DNA from: Bacillota bacterium
Lineage (GTDB): Bacteria > Bacillota > Clostridia > Peptostreptococcales > Anaerovoracaceae
Length of the DNA: 64,000 nucleotides
Direction: 5' to 3'
NCBI GenBank assembly: GCA_017445315.1
Contig: JAFSUI010000024.1
Coordinates: forward strand, 1-64,000
Shown here: positions 25,905 through 34,545 of the stretch, piece by piece
Layout of the letters: every line of letters starts with the position of its first letter
How positions within the stretch are numbered: position 1 is the stretch's first letter
Program-made: the position numbers and the translations under genes
The notes under the pieces: model-generated
Told to the model about the DNA's origin: nothing
What the model saw: only the letters and a program-made list of their open reading frames with translations
The model's database searches: none

Positions 25905-26579
25905 ATGTTCGATCAAAAAAGAAAAATAATACTGGCAAGTAAATCTCCGAGAAGAATTGAACTTCTAACAAAGGCCGGATTTGAAGTTGAGGTTGTGCCT
26001 GCAAATATCAAAGAGGTTGTTGCGCCCGGTCTTGCTCCCGAGGAGGTCGTAAAGAAACTTGCTCTCCAGAAGGCTTCCGCCGTAAGAAGAGAGCTTGATG
26101 AAAAACATTCTGACAACACAGAAATTATCCTTGCTGCAGACACAATAGTTTATCTTGATGGCATCATCGGAAAGCCGCAAGACAGAGAAGATGCCGAAAG
26201 AATTCTGATGAAACTCTCCGGAAAGCAGCACCAAGTTTATACAGGTGTCGCAATCATTTATACCTGCGAAGCAAAGGAATGTGCGGGCTGCACGACATGT
26301 CCATCCGAAAGCACAAGCTGCCCCTCTTCATGCGCAAAAAAAGCAAGAAAAAACGCCAGATACGGACTTGTATTTTCAGAACGCACTGACGTGTTTTTTA
26401 AATCATATACTTTAGATGAGATTCAGGATTATCTCGATACAGATGAACCCTATGACAAGGCCGGAGCCTACGCCATCCAAGGATATTTTGGTCGGTTCAT
26501 TGACCATATAGATGGCGACTACAATAACGTCATGGGACTTCCTGTGGATGCCCTTATTAAGAAGCTTGATACCCTTTAG
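25905..26579 (+). CDS. maf: Maf-family nucleotide pyrophosphatase with Cys-rich insert
   Basis: 224 residues. Maf proteins hydrolyse non-canonical or modified nucleoside triphosphates. Seen: LASKSPRRIELL at the N-terminus, AADTIV with the catalytic Asp, GKPQDREDAERIL, and DKAGAYAIQG. Between the usual strand VYTGVAII and the next strand lies an extra segment (about residues 120-150) with six cysteines spaced C-x4-C-x2-C-x2-C-x6-C-x3-C, then a basic stretch. GGAGGA precedes the ATG. The stop abuts the stop of the convergent scpB with no base between. Confidence 0.93.
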   Translation: MFDQKRKIILASKSPRRIELLTKAGFEVEVVPANIKEVVAPGLAPEEVVKKLALQKASAVRRELDEKHSDNTEIILAADTIVYLDGIIGKPQDREDAERILMKLSGKQHQVYTGVAIIYTCEAKECAGCTTCPSESTSCPSSCAKKARKNARYGLVFSERTDVFFKSYTLDEIQDYLDTDEPYDKAGAYAIQGYFGRFIDHIDGDYNNVMGLPVDALIKKLDTL

Positions 26580-27239
26580 TTATTCTTGATCCTCAGGCTC
26601 TGCGTCGGGCTCTGAGTTTTCCGTATAGCTGAGTATCTCAGCCTCTGCGTTTTCTACGTCATCGAGTGTTACCTGTAAATCAGGTGGCATACCATAATCA
26701 CTTTCATCCATAGCAAGAACTTCTTCGATGTCTTCGATTTCGGGAAGTTCTTTTAGGTTGGTGAAACCAAAGTTCTTTAGGAATGTATCTGTGGTTCCGT
26801 AGAGAATCGGACGGCCGATTCCTGATGAACGTCCAAGTTCTTGGATGAGCTCCTTCTTCATCAAACCTTCTATGATTCTATCGCATTTAATACCACGGAT
26901 TCCATCTATCTCTGATTTTGTAACTGGCTGTTTGTAAGCAATAATCGCAAGAACCTCAAGCGCTGCCTGAGAGAGTTTTCTCATTCTTACAGGAGTGCAG
27001 AGCTTTTCTATATAGTCTGCGTTCTCTGCTCTTGTCGCAAATTGAAAACCCTTTCCAACCTGCCTGATCATAAGTCCGCGACCTTCTTGGTCATATTCTT
27101 TCTGGAGCTCGTAGAATCCCTCTTTGGCTTCCTCACGAGTTATATCGCAAGCTTCCGCTGCCGCTCTCGGATCCAGTGGCTCTCCCCATATATACATCAA
27201 AGCTTCCAAGGCCGATTTAACTCTCTTGCTGACCGCCAT
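26580..27239 (-). CDS. scpB: Segregation and condensation protein B
   Basis: 219 residues with two winged-helix domains typical of the ScpB kleisin-associated subunit of the Smc-ScpAB condensin. Seen: ALEALMYIWGEPLD, LEVLAIIAYKQPVTKSEIDG, IRGIKCDRIIEGLMKKELI and GRPILYGTTDTFLKNFG; the C-terminal tail is acidic. The start overlaps the scpA 3' end by 23 bp with GAGGAG upstream, so translation is coupled. Confidence 0.96.
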   Translation of the reverse strand: MAVSKRVKSALEALMYIWGEPLDPRAAAEACDITREEAKEGFYELQKEYDQEGRGLMIRQVGKGFQFATRAENADYIEKLCTPVRMRKLSQAALEVLAIIAYKQPVTKSEIDGIRGIKCDRIIEGLMKKELIQELGRSSGIGRPILYGTTDTFLKNFGFTNLKELPEIEDIEEVLAMDESDYGMPPDLQVTLDDVENAEAEILSYTENSEPDAEPEDQE

Positions 27240-28371
27240 CTATCTTCTCCTCTGTGTTTTCTTCTTTTGTTTCTTCTGTATTCTCTTCTGTTGTTGCTTC
27301 TGCTGTCACAGTTTCTTCTGTCGCAGCTTCCGCTGTCGCCGCGTCTTCAGACTCCTCCGCGGCAAGAGCCGCCGCCTCTCTATCTCGCTTTTCTTTTTCG
27401 TATGCATCGATTATCGCAGTAATATCTTTTGATGCGGCGTCTATTTCCTTTGCTCGTTCAACTATCGTCATATCGGCATCCTTACGTTTTCTGGTGCGCT
27501 CAACGATTTTGACTCTCGCTTCTGTCTCATCCTTGATTATCTTATATCTGCTTGGCGCCGAGTCGTTCGGCTCGCCTGCGTTGATAAGTCCATCGTCGGG
27601 ATCGTCCGCAATAGGTGTGGCACGGAATGGTTTTACCAAGATGTCCGCATAGTTTCTCTTTTGCTCTGCATCAAGAAGTCTATCCTTCATCATCTGAAGC
27701 ACGGATACAAATGTAACTATTACATCGTATTTATCCTTTTTGTTTGGAATGAGTTCTTTGATGGATAGTTTCTTGAGTCCCTGCGAGATGATGCTTCTGA
27801 GTTTGTTTCTTATAAAGCCGATTCTACTTTCTATAGTTGCCTTTTCGCGCTCAACTCTTTGGTAATGCGCTCTGACATCTGCGAGACGCTTCTCTCTTCT
27901 CAGGAAGTCTTCAAACGCAGCCACAAATTTATCAAGCGAGAGCGATAGGTACTCGTCAGGATTATCTGTATATTGCGAGATATCCTCCTGCGGTTTGTCA
28001 TAAATGAGAGCCGCTTCGGATGCGGATTCTCTAAGTATCTCAGCTAGGTCTTTGAACTTTTTGTATTCAAGAATCTTTGCAACAAGATCGGTTCTTGGAT
28101 CTATAAGCTGAGCTTCATCTCCCTCTTCACCCTCACCGGAATATCTCGGCAGAATCATTCTGGATTTTATATCAATCAATGTTGCCGCAAGCACCATAAA
28201 CTCCGCAGCCACGGTAAAGTCCATGGCTTGCATCTTTTCAATGTAATCCATGTACTGCTCCGTGATTACGGAAATCTGGATGTCATATATGCTCATTTTT
28301 GCGTTCTCAATGAGGTAAACCAGAAGATCAAATGGTCCCTCAAAGGTCGGCAGACTTACTTTATAACTCAT
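27217..28371 (-). CDS. scpA: Segregation and condensation protein A (kleisin)
   Basis: 384 residues. The N-terminal Smc-neck-binding region VSLPTFEGPFDLLVYLIENA and the middle region (AAEFMVLAATLIDIKSRMIL) are typical. It is longer than the usual 240-270 residues because of an Ala/Glu/Thr-rich charged C-terminal extension (after about residue 300). The kleisin C-terminal winged helix is probably near residues 190-240, so the extension is an added tail. Starts 4 bp after mtnA and overlaps scpB. Confidence 0.93.
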   Translation of the reverse strand: MSYKVSLPTFEGPFDLLVYLIENAKMSIYDIQISVITEQYMDYIEKMQAMDFTVAAEFMVLAATLIDIKSRMILPRYSGEGEEGDEAQLIDPRTDLVAKILEYKKFKDLAEILRESASEAALIYDKPQEDISQYTDNPDEYLSLSLDKFVAAFEDFLRREKRLADVRAHYQRVEREKATIESRIGFIRNKLRSIISQGLKKLSIKELIPNKKDKYDVIVTFVSVLQMMKDRLLDAEQKRNYADILVKPFRATPIADDPDDGLINAGEPNDSAPSRYKIIKDETEARVKIVERTRKRKDADMTIVERAKEIDAASKDITAIIDAYEKEKRDREAAALAAEESEDAATAEAATEETVTAEATTEENTEETKEENTEEKIDGGQQES

Positions 28372-28375
28372 CTAT

Positions 28376-29602
28376 TCACCACTTATCATCAAAGCCAGGA
28401 AATGCGGCACTGTCCTTAAACTCAATCACTTCTCCACCATCAGGAAGCCCTACGCCGGAAGACTCATCTTCCCTTCTTGGAGAAAAGGGAGTATTCTTTA
28501 CCCTCGGCTCAGCCTCTGTGACTTCACCTTTTATATTCTCACGAAGTCCATCTTTATACGGCGCACGCACGATTCCTTTTTCAGTAATAATCGCTGTGAT
28601 GTATTCAGCCTTTGTGATGTCAAATGAAGGATTGTAACATTTAACACCTTCGGGGATAACGCGCTCTAGGTACCACATATCCGTGATTTCTTCGCTCGCT
28701 CTACGTTCTATCTCAATATCCTCACCCGTAAGGGTTTTAAAATCTATAGTTGATGTCGGAGCAAAGACATAAAACGGAATGCCATATTCTTTTGCAAGAA
28801 TCGCAAGCGCTGACGTTCCAACCTTTGCGGCGATATCACCGTTTGCGGCTATGGATGTGCAACCTACAAGTACGGCATTAATCATGCCATTACTCATGGC
28901 TATGCTTGCCATATTGTCGCAGATTAATGTGACGTCTATTCCGACCTTTGCAAGTTCCCAGGTCGTGAGCCTTGCTCCCTGGAGGAGCGGCCTTGTTTCA
29001 TCCACATATACTCTGAACATATAGCCGCGTTCGTTGCCCATGTATATTGGAGCGAGTGCTGTGCCGTATCCCGATGTTGCTAGAGCTCCTGCATTACAAT
29101 GCGTAAGAATTCCCATGCCGGGTTTAAGAAGCTTAAGTCCATTAACACCGATTGCTTCGCAAGCGGCCTCGTCTTCAACTCTTATCTTATCTGCCTCTGC
29201 AAGAAGAATTTCCGCGGCTTCTCTGACATCCTTCGGATGTGCATTCTTAAAAGCATCAACCACCCTATCGAGTGCGCCTCTTAGGTTGGACACTGTTGGC
29301 CTTGCAGTTGCAATATAGTCCCTGCAAGATTTAAGAATATCGCCAAAGACCTGCTTGTCCTTAAAATCGTTTCCGGATGCTTTTACGCTCTTTAGCTCAT
29401 GGCGCATTGAAACATAGAGTCCGTACGCTGCGGTTATTCCGATTGCCGGAGCACCACGAACACGGAGGCTATTTATAGCTTCCCATACATCCTCTTTGCA
29501 TTTTAATTCAATTCTTTCTTCTTTCCCCGGAAGCTTTGTTTGATCAAGGATGACCAGCTTTCCGCCTATAAAACTGACCGGGGCAATGTCCGAAATAGCC
29601 AT
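28376..29602 (-). CDS. mtnA: S-methyl-5-thioribose-1-phosphate isomerase
   Basis: 408 residues from the ATG at 29602 (GGAG 7 bases upstream). Converts methylthioribose 1-phosphate to methylthioribulose 1-phosphate in methionine salvage. Seen: INSLRVRGAPAIGITAAYGL, ILTHCNAGALATSGYGTAL with the catalytic Cys, and LICDNMASIAMSNG with the catalytic Asp. About 50 residues beyond the usual C-terminus are proline/acidic-rich. Related ribose-1,5-bisphosphate isomerases are an alternative. No other salvage gene is adjacent; it heads the mtnA-scpA-scpB operon. Confidence 0.9.
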   Translation of the reverse strand: MAISDIAPVSFIGGKLVILDQTKLPGKEERIELKCKEDVWEAINSLRVRGAPAIGITAAYGLYVSMRHELKSVKASGNDFKDKQVFGDILKSCRDYIATARPTVSNLRGALDRVVDAFKNAHPKDVREAAEILLAEADKIRVEDEAACEAIGVNGLKLLKPGMGILTHCNAGALATSGYGTALAPIYMGNERGYMFRVYVDETRPLLQGARLTTWELAKVGIDVTLICDNMASIAMSNGMINAVLVGCTSIAANGDIAAKVGTSALAILAKEYGIPFYVFAPTSTIDFKTLTGEDIEIERRASEEITDMWYLERVIPEGVKCYNPSFDITKAEYITAIITEKGIVRAPYKDGLRENIKGEVTEAEPRVKNTPFSPRREDESSGVGLPDGGEVIEFKDSAAFPGFDDKW

Positions 29603-29618
29603 GTTTTTCTCCAAAAAA

Positions 29619-29669
29619 TATGCGGTTTGCACCGCATATCATTCTACCACAAAATAACCTCATTAACAA
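29619..29669 (-). promoter_or_regulatory. mtnA-scpAB promoter with palindrome at the start site
   Basis: Minus strand TTGTTA (29664-29669), 17-bp spacer with a TGG extension, TAGAAT (29641-29646). A perfect palindrome ATATGCGG/CCGCATAT with a 6-base centre (29619-29640) abuts the -10 and covers the predicted start of transcription, a good place for a repressor site. Confidence 0.65.
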
Positions 29670-29720
29670 CGTTATAATAACAATATATAGTAGATTAATT
29701 CTGTTGGAATATTGCCTATA

Positions 29721-30197
29721 TTATGACTCATTAACGAGTTTTCCGGTGATGTGCTCCGGTGTTAGACAGAGGCATACCACTATGTTTCCGTTTCTATTAA
29801 TATCGTCCTGGATGTATTCGTCATCCTGTGTAAATTTGTGGCTTAGGCCGATAATCGCATTCATCGCTTCTTCTTTGTCCTCGACAATGCTAATGCGACC
29901 AAAAGCGATTACGCTTTTGATATTGAGCGCCCATTCGTCTTCTTTTCTGTATCCACTGTCGTATACGCAGAAGGAAACCTTGTCGTGTTTCTTGACGGCG
30001 TCTTCCCTATGTCCTCCGGGGCCTGCGTGGAAGTAAATCTTGCCGTTCTCCGGATTATACCAATGGTTAATCGGCATACCATACGGATAATCGTCATCTC
30101 CGAGAACCGAAAGCACTCCTCTAACCTCGTTTACCAGTATCTCCTGGCACTCTTCCTTTGAAAGAGCCTGTTTGAATCTTCTGATGTCCCTAAACAT
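29721..30197 (-). CDS. Pyridoxamine-phosphate-oxidase-fold (NimA-like) flavin protein
   Basis: 158 residues. The split-barrel FMN-binding fold of the pyridoxamine 5'-phosphate oxidase-like family; the pattern MFRDIRRFKQALSKEEC, GVLSVLGDDDYPYGMPINHW, IYFHAGPGGHREDAV, KVSFCVYD is that of NimA-related proteins, some of which reduce nitroimidazoles. AAGGAGG precedes the ATG at 30197. Clinical resistance cannot be inferred. It ends well before mtnA. Confidence 0.88.
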   Translation of the reverse strand: MFRDIRRFKQALSKEECQEILVNEVRGVLSVLGDDDYPYGMPINHWYNPENGKIYFHAGPGGHREDAVKKHDKVSFCVYDSGYRKEDEWALNIKSVIAFGRISIVEDKEEAMNAIIGLSHKFTQDDEYIQDDINRNGNIVVCLCLTPEHITGKLVNES

Positions 30198-30220
30198 TGT
30201 TACCTCCTTAACTGATTTCC

Positions 30221-30352
30221 TTAATCACATATATCTGAATCCAGCTGAATATGAACTTGATATTCAGGATATTTTTCTTTTATTTCATCGAGTATTTTGA
30301 TAATAACAAAGGCGATAATCTCACCGAGATTCGTGTTTAGTGCGTTTTCCAT
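30221..30352 (-). CDS. Possible 43-residue protein
   Basis: A short minus-strand frame from the ATG at 30352 encodes an amphipathic helix-like peptide beginning MENALNTNLGEIIAFVIIKI, rich in Ile, Lys and Glu and ending LDSDICD. It starts 5 bp after the glyoxalase-like gene stop and ends 23 bp before the NimA-like start, so it fits operon spacing. There is no convincing ribosome site, and I recognise no family. Confidence 0.4.
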   Translation of the reverse strand: MENALNTNLGEIIAFVIIKILDEIKEKYPEYQVHIQLDSDICD

Positions 30353-30357
30353 AGGTT

Positions 30358-30729
30358 CTAATTTCTCGTCGGAATCACCTCTAGCCAGTAACCGTCCGGA
30401 TCCTGTATGAAGTAGATGCCCATGCTGGGATTCTCAAAGCAGATGCACCCCATCTCTTCGTGGAGCTTGTGCGCGGCATCATAATCATCCGTTCTGAACG
30501 CAAGGTGGAATTCCTCTTCGCCTATATCGTATTTATCCGGATGATCCGCAAGCCAGGTTAACTCAAGCTCAAACTCACTCTCATCGTTTCCGATATATAC
30601 GATTATAAAGGAGCCGTCATCGGCTTCCTTTCTGCGCTTCTCCTCTAGTCCGAGCGCCTTCTTGTAGAATTCTAGCGACTTATCGAGGTCCTGAACGTTA
30701 TAGTTCTCGTGAATCATTTTGAATTTCAT
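30358..30729 (-). CDS. Glyoxalase I / VOC-family protein
   Basis: 123 residues from the ATG at 30729 (AAAGGAGG upstream). Paired beta-alpha-beta-beta-beta modules of the vicinal oxygen chelate fold: NYNVQDLDKSLEFYKKALGL, FELELTWL, FHLAFRTDDYDAAHKLHEEM and YFIQDPDGYWLEVIP. Metal-ligand-like residues (His near the start, Glu in FELEL, His in EFHLAF, Glu in WLEV) are in the expected places for lactoylglutathione lyase. With few glutathione users among Clostridia, the true thiol or substrate is open. Confidence 0.88.
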   Translation of the reverse strand: MKFKMIHENYNVQDLDKSLEFYKKALGLEEKRRKEADDGSFIIVYIGNDESEFELELTWLADHPDKYDIGEEEFHLAFRTDDYDAAHKLHEEMGCICFENPSMGIYFIQDPDGYWLEVIPTRN

Positions 30730-30749
30730 CTGGGTTCCTCCTTTTATGA

Positions 30750-31055
30750 TTATTCGCGCCAAAGGTGTTTTTCAAGATCAACACGCTCGCCAATAAACTC
30801 AACTCCTTCCTTTTCAAGGAGTTCGCGCTGGCGATTTGGACCACCAAAGGCAAAGGCCGGTGACACTTCGCCGAATCTATTTACTACCCGGTAGCACGGT
30901 ATGTGTTCAGGATCATGATTAACGTGGAGAGCATACCCCACAACTCGCGACATCCTTGGATTTCCAAGGAGTTTGGCGATCTGCCCGTAGGTCGCAACTT
31001 TTCCCTTTGGGATCATATCTACTATTTCATATATGTGTTCAAAAGTATTCATCAT
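30750..31055 (-). CDS. MGMT/ATL-family DNA-alkylation protein
   Basis: About 101 residues from the ATG at 31055, just after the hemW stop (coupled translation; no separate ribosome site). It is only the C-terminal DNA-binding/active-site domain of O6-methylguanine methyltransferase: VATYGQIAKLLGNPRMSRVVG (the helix-turn-helix) and IPCYRVVNRFGEVS. The alkyl-accepting Cys is present but the usual P-C-H-R reads P-C-Y-R, so the His that activates the Cys is missing. It may be an alkyltransferase-like binding protein or a weak transferase. Confidence 0.85.
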   Translation of the reverse strand: MMNTFEHIYEIVDMIPKGKVATYGQIAKLLGNPRMSRVVGYALHVNHDPEHIPCYRVVNRFGEVSPAFAFGGPNRQRELLEKEGVEFIGERVDLEKHLWRE

Positions 31056-31056
31056 A

Positions 31057-32277
31057 TTATACAAAGATTGCCATAATTTTGTTGGAAATATCGATTCCTC
31101 GCTCACTTATTACAAGGTTCACCGGCGTTCCTTCGTTGTCAACGTACTGTATAAGTGCGCCGCTCTCAAAGAAAACTTTTAGTTCATCCCATCTGTCAGA
31201 AAAAGCTTCTCTGAAATCTATTCCGAATTTTGATTTAAATGCTCCGTAGTTAAGACCGGACGTGAGCCTAAGTCCTGTGAACGCATACTCCGACATATCG
31301 TCAAATTTGCTGTTAATATGATAGTCTATGCGCTCGCCGTTCATCATCGTATAGCGAGCGCCGTCTATATACGATGCGGCGCTATCGCCGAAACCGACAT
31401 ACTCTTTTCCCGTCCAGTATTTTAGATTATGCCTACATTCAAATCCGGGTTTTGCGGCGTTGCTTATCTCATAATGCTTATAGCCTGCGGCTTTTAACAT
31501 TGTAATCGCCGTATGGTACATATCACGATCAAGTTCCTCAGGGAGCTCATCAAAGTCGCCATCCATAAAGCGCTTGTAATACGGAGTTCCCTCTTCTATC
31601 TGTAAGCTGTAAAAAGAAATATGTTCAGGATTTAGGGTTATAGCTTTCTCAAGCGTCTTGGTCCACTGCCCCATCGTCTGACCCGGGATGCCAAACATTA
31701 GATCAAGATTAATATTGTCAAAACCTGCGGATCGCGCCATTTCAAATGCTTTTGCGGCCTCATCAGCGTTATGAATCCTCCCGAGAGTCTTAAGCACATC
31801 GTCATCAAAACTCTGCACACCAATCGACAGCCTATTTACAGCAGAGAAATTTGCAATGGGGACGGTTCCACTTGCAAATGGTTCCCCGGAAACCCTATCG
31901 TTTTTTACAAGTGGAACCGTCCCTATTGTAAAATTATTTACAAGTGGAACCGTCCCCATTGTAAAGGGGTTTGCTTCGAGGGTTATTTCGCAGTCTCGGG
32001 TTACGTGAAAACAATTATTGATAACCGATAGTATCTCGTCTATATAGTCTGTGGGCATGAGGGATGGTGTGCCGCCACCGATAAAGATGCTATCCACCGT
32101 GCGCTTTGGATTATCTCCTCTCGCGGTGCAGAAGTCATTTATCTCCTTTATCAGTCGATCTTTATAAATGCGTAATTCTTCGGCATTTTCCAAGGGATGC
32201 GAGTGGAATCCGCAGTACGGACACTTCCTTACGCAGAACGGTATATGTATATATATTCCGAGATTATTTGTCGTCAT
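31057..32277 (-). CDS. hemW: HemW-like radical SAM protein with repeat-derived insert
   Basis: 406 residues. Radical SAM cluster motif CVRKCPYC (Cys15, 19, 22), GGGTPSLM, then [20 protein letters not shown] and a HemN C-terminal domain. This is the heme-chaperone HemW family rather than coproporphyrinogen dehydrogenase, judged by position beside lepA and the motif spacing. After EITLEANP the usual short linker is replaced by about 40 residues (104-145) carrying GTVPLV, GTVPLV and GTVPIA, which are translations of three interspersed DNA repeats; see the repeat entries. Overlaps the lepA 3' end by 14 bp. Confidence 0.92.
   Translation of the reverse strand: MTTNNLGIYIHIPFCVRKCPYCGFHSHPLENAEELRIYKDRLIKEINDFCTARGDNPKRTVDSIFIGGGTPSLMPTDYIDEILSVINNCFHVTRDCEITLEANPFTMGTVPLVNNFTIGTVPLVKNDRVSGEPFASGTVPIANFSAVNRLSIGVQSFDDDVLKTLGRIHNADEAAKAFEMARSAGFDNINLDLMFGIPGQTMGQWTKTLEKAITLNPEHISFYSLQIEEGTPYYKRFMDGDFDELPEELDRDMYHTAITMLKAAGYKHYEISNAAKPGFECRHNLKYWTGKEYVGFGDSAASYIDGARYTMMNGERIDYHINSKFDDMSEYAFTGLRLTSGLNYGAFKSKFGIDFREAFSDRWDELKVFFESGALIQYVDNEGTPVNLVISERGIDISNKIMAIFV
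31850..31878. repeat. 29-bp interspersed repeat, copy 1 (inside hemW)
   Basis: TTTGCAA..GGGGACGGTTCCAC..TTGCAAA; ends are an inverted repeat. Orientation opposite to copies 2 and 3, same as the copy at 47870. Confidence 0.9.
31904..31932. repeat. 29-bp interspersed repeat, copy 2 (inside hemW)
   Basis: TTTACAA, GTGGAACCGTCCCTA, TTGTAAA: 7-bp inverted terminal repeats around a 15-bp centre. Confidence 0.9.
31937..31965. repeat. 29-bp interspersed repeat, copy 3 (inside hemW)
   Basis: Differs from copy 2 only in the centre (GTCCCCA for GTCCCTA). Starts 33 bp after copy 2, a multiple of three, which keeps the reading frame. Confidence 0.92.
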
Positions 32278-34075
32278 CGTATTTAAGAACCGCTGTAAAC
32301 GCCTCCTGCGGGACCTCTACACGTCCGAACTGGCGCATGCGCTTCTTTCCTTCCTTTTGCTTTTCGAGGAGTTTCTTCTTACGCGAAATGTCGCCGCCGT
32401 AGCATTTGGCGATTACGTCTTTACGATAGGCACGCACGGTTTCTCGGGCGATCACCTTTTGACCGACTGCGGCCTGAACAGGCACCTCAAACTGATGCAT
32501 CGGTATTACTTCTTTGAGCTTCTTGCAGACGAAACGTCCTCGGTCATAAGCTTCCGACTCGTGAACTATCATGGAGAAAGCATCAACGATTTCTTTGTTC
32601 AAAAGAACATCCATCTTTACGAGCTGCGACTTCTGATACCTGATGAACTCATAGTCAAGCGATCCGTAGCCTCGCGTCTTGGACTTAAGCGCATCAAAGA
32701 AATCATATATAACTTCGTTAAGCGGAAGCTCATAGTGAAGAGTAACTCTATCCTTTGTTATATACTCCATATGCTGCATCACGCCGCGGCGTTTCTGGCA
32801 GAGCTCCATGATTGAGCCGACGTATTCCTTTGGAATCATGATATCGGCCTTTACTATCGGCTCCTCAATATGATCTATCTCAGTCGGAGCCGGTAGATTG
32901 GTCGGATTCTGAATCATCTCCACGGTCCCGTCCGAGCGAACAACCTTATATACTACGCTCGGCGAGGTCGTAATTACCGCAAGGTCAAACTCGCGCTCAA
33001 GCCTCTCTACAATTATCTCCATGTGAAGGAGCCCCAGGAATCCGCAGCGGAAACCAAAGCCCAGAGCAGTCGATGTCTCCGGTTCAAATTCAAACGCAGC
33101 GTCATTTACCTGAAGCTTCTCAAGCGCATCCTTTACACCCTCGTATTTCTCGCCCTCTGCAGGATAGATTCCGCAGTAAACCATGGACTGAGCGCGCTTG
33201 TATCCCGGAAGCGGTTCTTCCGTCGGTGCGCTATCCAGAGTGATGGTATCACCTACTCGCGCATCCTTGACCTGCTTGATGCTTGCGCAGATATATCCAA
33301 CGTCGCCGGCCTTAAGAGCCTTCACGGGTACGTGTCCCGGAGCCATTACGCCGACTTCAGTGACTTCGTATTTTTTCTTGGTGCTCATGAGGCGGATCAT
33401 ATCTCCGACCTTTACTTCGCCGTCAAATATGCGCGTGTAAATCACGACACCTTTATAATTATCATAGATAGAATCAAAGATAAGCGCCTTCAGCTTTCCA
33501 TTTGGATTTCCGTGCGGCGCGGGGATTTTCTCAACTATCGCCTCAAGAAGCTCGGTAATTCCGAGTCCTTCCTTTGCTGATACGAGCGGAGCTTCTGATG
33601 CGTCTATTCCTATCATCTCTTCGATTTCTTCTCTTGTCTCGTCGGGACGTGAACTTGCAAGGTCAATTTTATTCAGAACCGGAAGAATCTCCAGGTCCTC
33701 ATCAAGCGCAAGATAAACGTTTGCCATCGTCTGCGCCTCTACACCCTGCGTAGAATCCACAACAAGAACCGCACCCTCGCATGCGGCGAGACTGCGGGAC
33801 ACCTCGTAGTTAAAATCCACATGACCCGGAGTGTCGATAAGATTCAGGATATATTCGTTTCCGTCCTTTGATTTGAAAACGAGCCTTGTGGTCTGGAGCT
33901 TGATTGTGATTCCACGCTCACGCTCCAAATCCATATTGTCCAGAAACTGCTCCTTCATATCGCGCTCGGCAACAAGACCGGTGTTCTCTATGATCCTGTC
34001 CGCGAGCGTCGATTTTCCGTGGTCTATATGGGCTATAATGCTAAAATTTCTTATATATTTCTGGTAGTCGCTCAT
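32264..34075 (-). CDS. lepA: Elongation factor 4 (back-translocating GTPase)
   Basis: 603 residues, full length. GTPase motifs [14 protein letters not shown] (G1), [12 protein letters not shown] (G3), [11 protein letters not shown] (G4), and the LepA-specific C-terminal domain with [20 protein letters not shown] and [20 protein letters not shown]. It remodels stalled ribosomes during translation elongation. No clear Shine-Dalgarno precedes 34075; the upstream lipoprotein gene ends 37 bp away. First of the lepA-hemW-MGMT chain. Confidence 0.98.
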   Translation of the reverse strand: MSDYQKYIRNFSIIAHIDHGKSTLADRIIENTGLVAERDMKEQFLDNMDLERERGITIKLQTTRLVFKSKDGNEYILNLIDTPGHVDFNYEVSRSLAACEGAVLVVDSTQGVEAQTMANVYLALDEDLEILPVLNKIDLASSRPDETREEIEEMIGIDASEAPLVSAKEGLGITELLEAIVEKIPAPHGNPNGKLKALIFDSIYDNYKGVVIYTRIFDGEVKVGDMIRLMSTKKKYEVTEVGVMAPGHVPVKALKAGDVGYICASIKQVKDARVGDTITLDSAPTEEPLPGYKRAQSMVYCGIYPAEGEKYEGVKDALEKLQVNDAAFEFEPETSTALGFGFRCGFLGLLHMEIIVERLEREFDLAVITTSPSVVYKVVRSDGTVEMIQNPTNLPAPTEIDHIEEPIVKADIMIPKEYVGSIMELCQKRRGVMQHMEYITKDRVTLHYELPLNEVIYDFFDALKSKTRGYGSLDYEFIRYQKSQLVKMDVLLNKEIVDAFSMIVHESEAYDRGRFVCKKLKEVIPMHQFEVPVQAAVGQKVIARETVRAYRKDVIAKCYGGDISRKKKLLEKQKEGKKRMRQFGRVEVPQEAFTAVLKYDDDK

Positions 34076-34112
34076 ATTAATTGATACTTCAAATATAATT
34101 ACTCAGATTTAA

Positions 34113-34490
34113 TTACTCAAAGATTCTTCTTGTAATTTCCTCTCCATCAGCTTTTTGATAGAGTACTTCTATCTGGATTCCTTCTATTCCCGTGCTCTTA
34201 ACGAGATCCTGAGCTATGCCGTTAAAGATGTCCTCCATCATATCCATTGCAGAATCGAGAATGTCCTTTGTAATATTCTCATCTTCTACATTATATATAA
34301 TCCTCATTAAATTTCCCTCAAACTCTATCTGAGCATTGGGATCGTCTGCCGTAAGCTGCTCCAGAGCCGCCTCCTCTGACGGATTATCCTTTACGAAACT
34401 TTCTAGTGTAACCTCTTTTTTTGTGCATCCGATAAGCGACGTCATAACGAGTGCAACTAGAACAACTGTTACCAGCAATCTTTTTTTCAT
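34113..34490 (-). CDS. Small lipoprotein, DUF4854-like
   Basis: 125 residues. Signal peptide ending VMTSLIGC (lipobox, Cys22), then a domain with SFVKDNPSEEAALEQLTADD and NLMRIIYNVEDENITKDILD, resembling DUF4854 lipoproteins. Probably attached to the outer face of the membrane; function unknown. AGGAGG precedes the ATG. It lies between metY and lepA with operon-like spacing. Confidence 0.8.
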   Translation of the reverse strand: MKKRLLVTVVLVALVMTSLIGCTKKEVTLESFVKDNPSEEAALEQLTADDPNAQIEFEGNLMRIIYNVEDENITKDILDSAMDMMEDIFNGIAQDLVKSTGIEGIQIEVLYQKADGEEITRRIFE

Positions 34491-34545
34491 TACTAACCTC
34501 CTGATTTATGCCATTACTTTTCTAAAAGAAATATCTATTGCAAGC

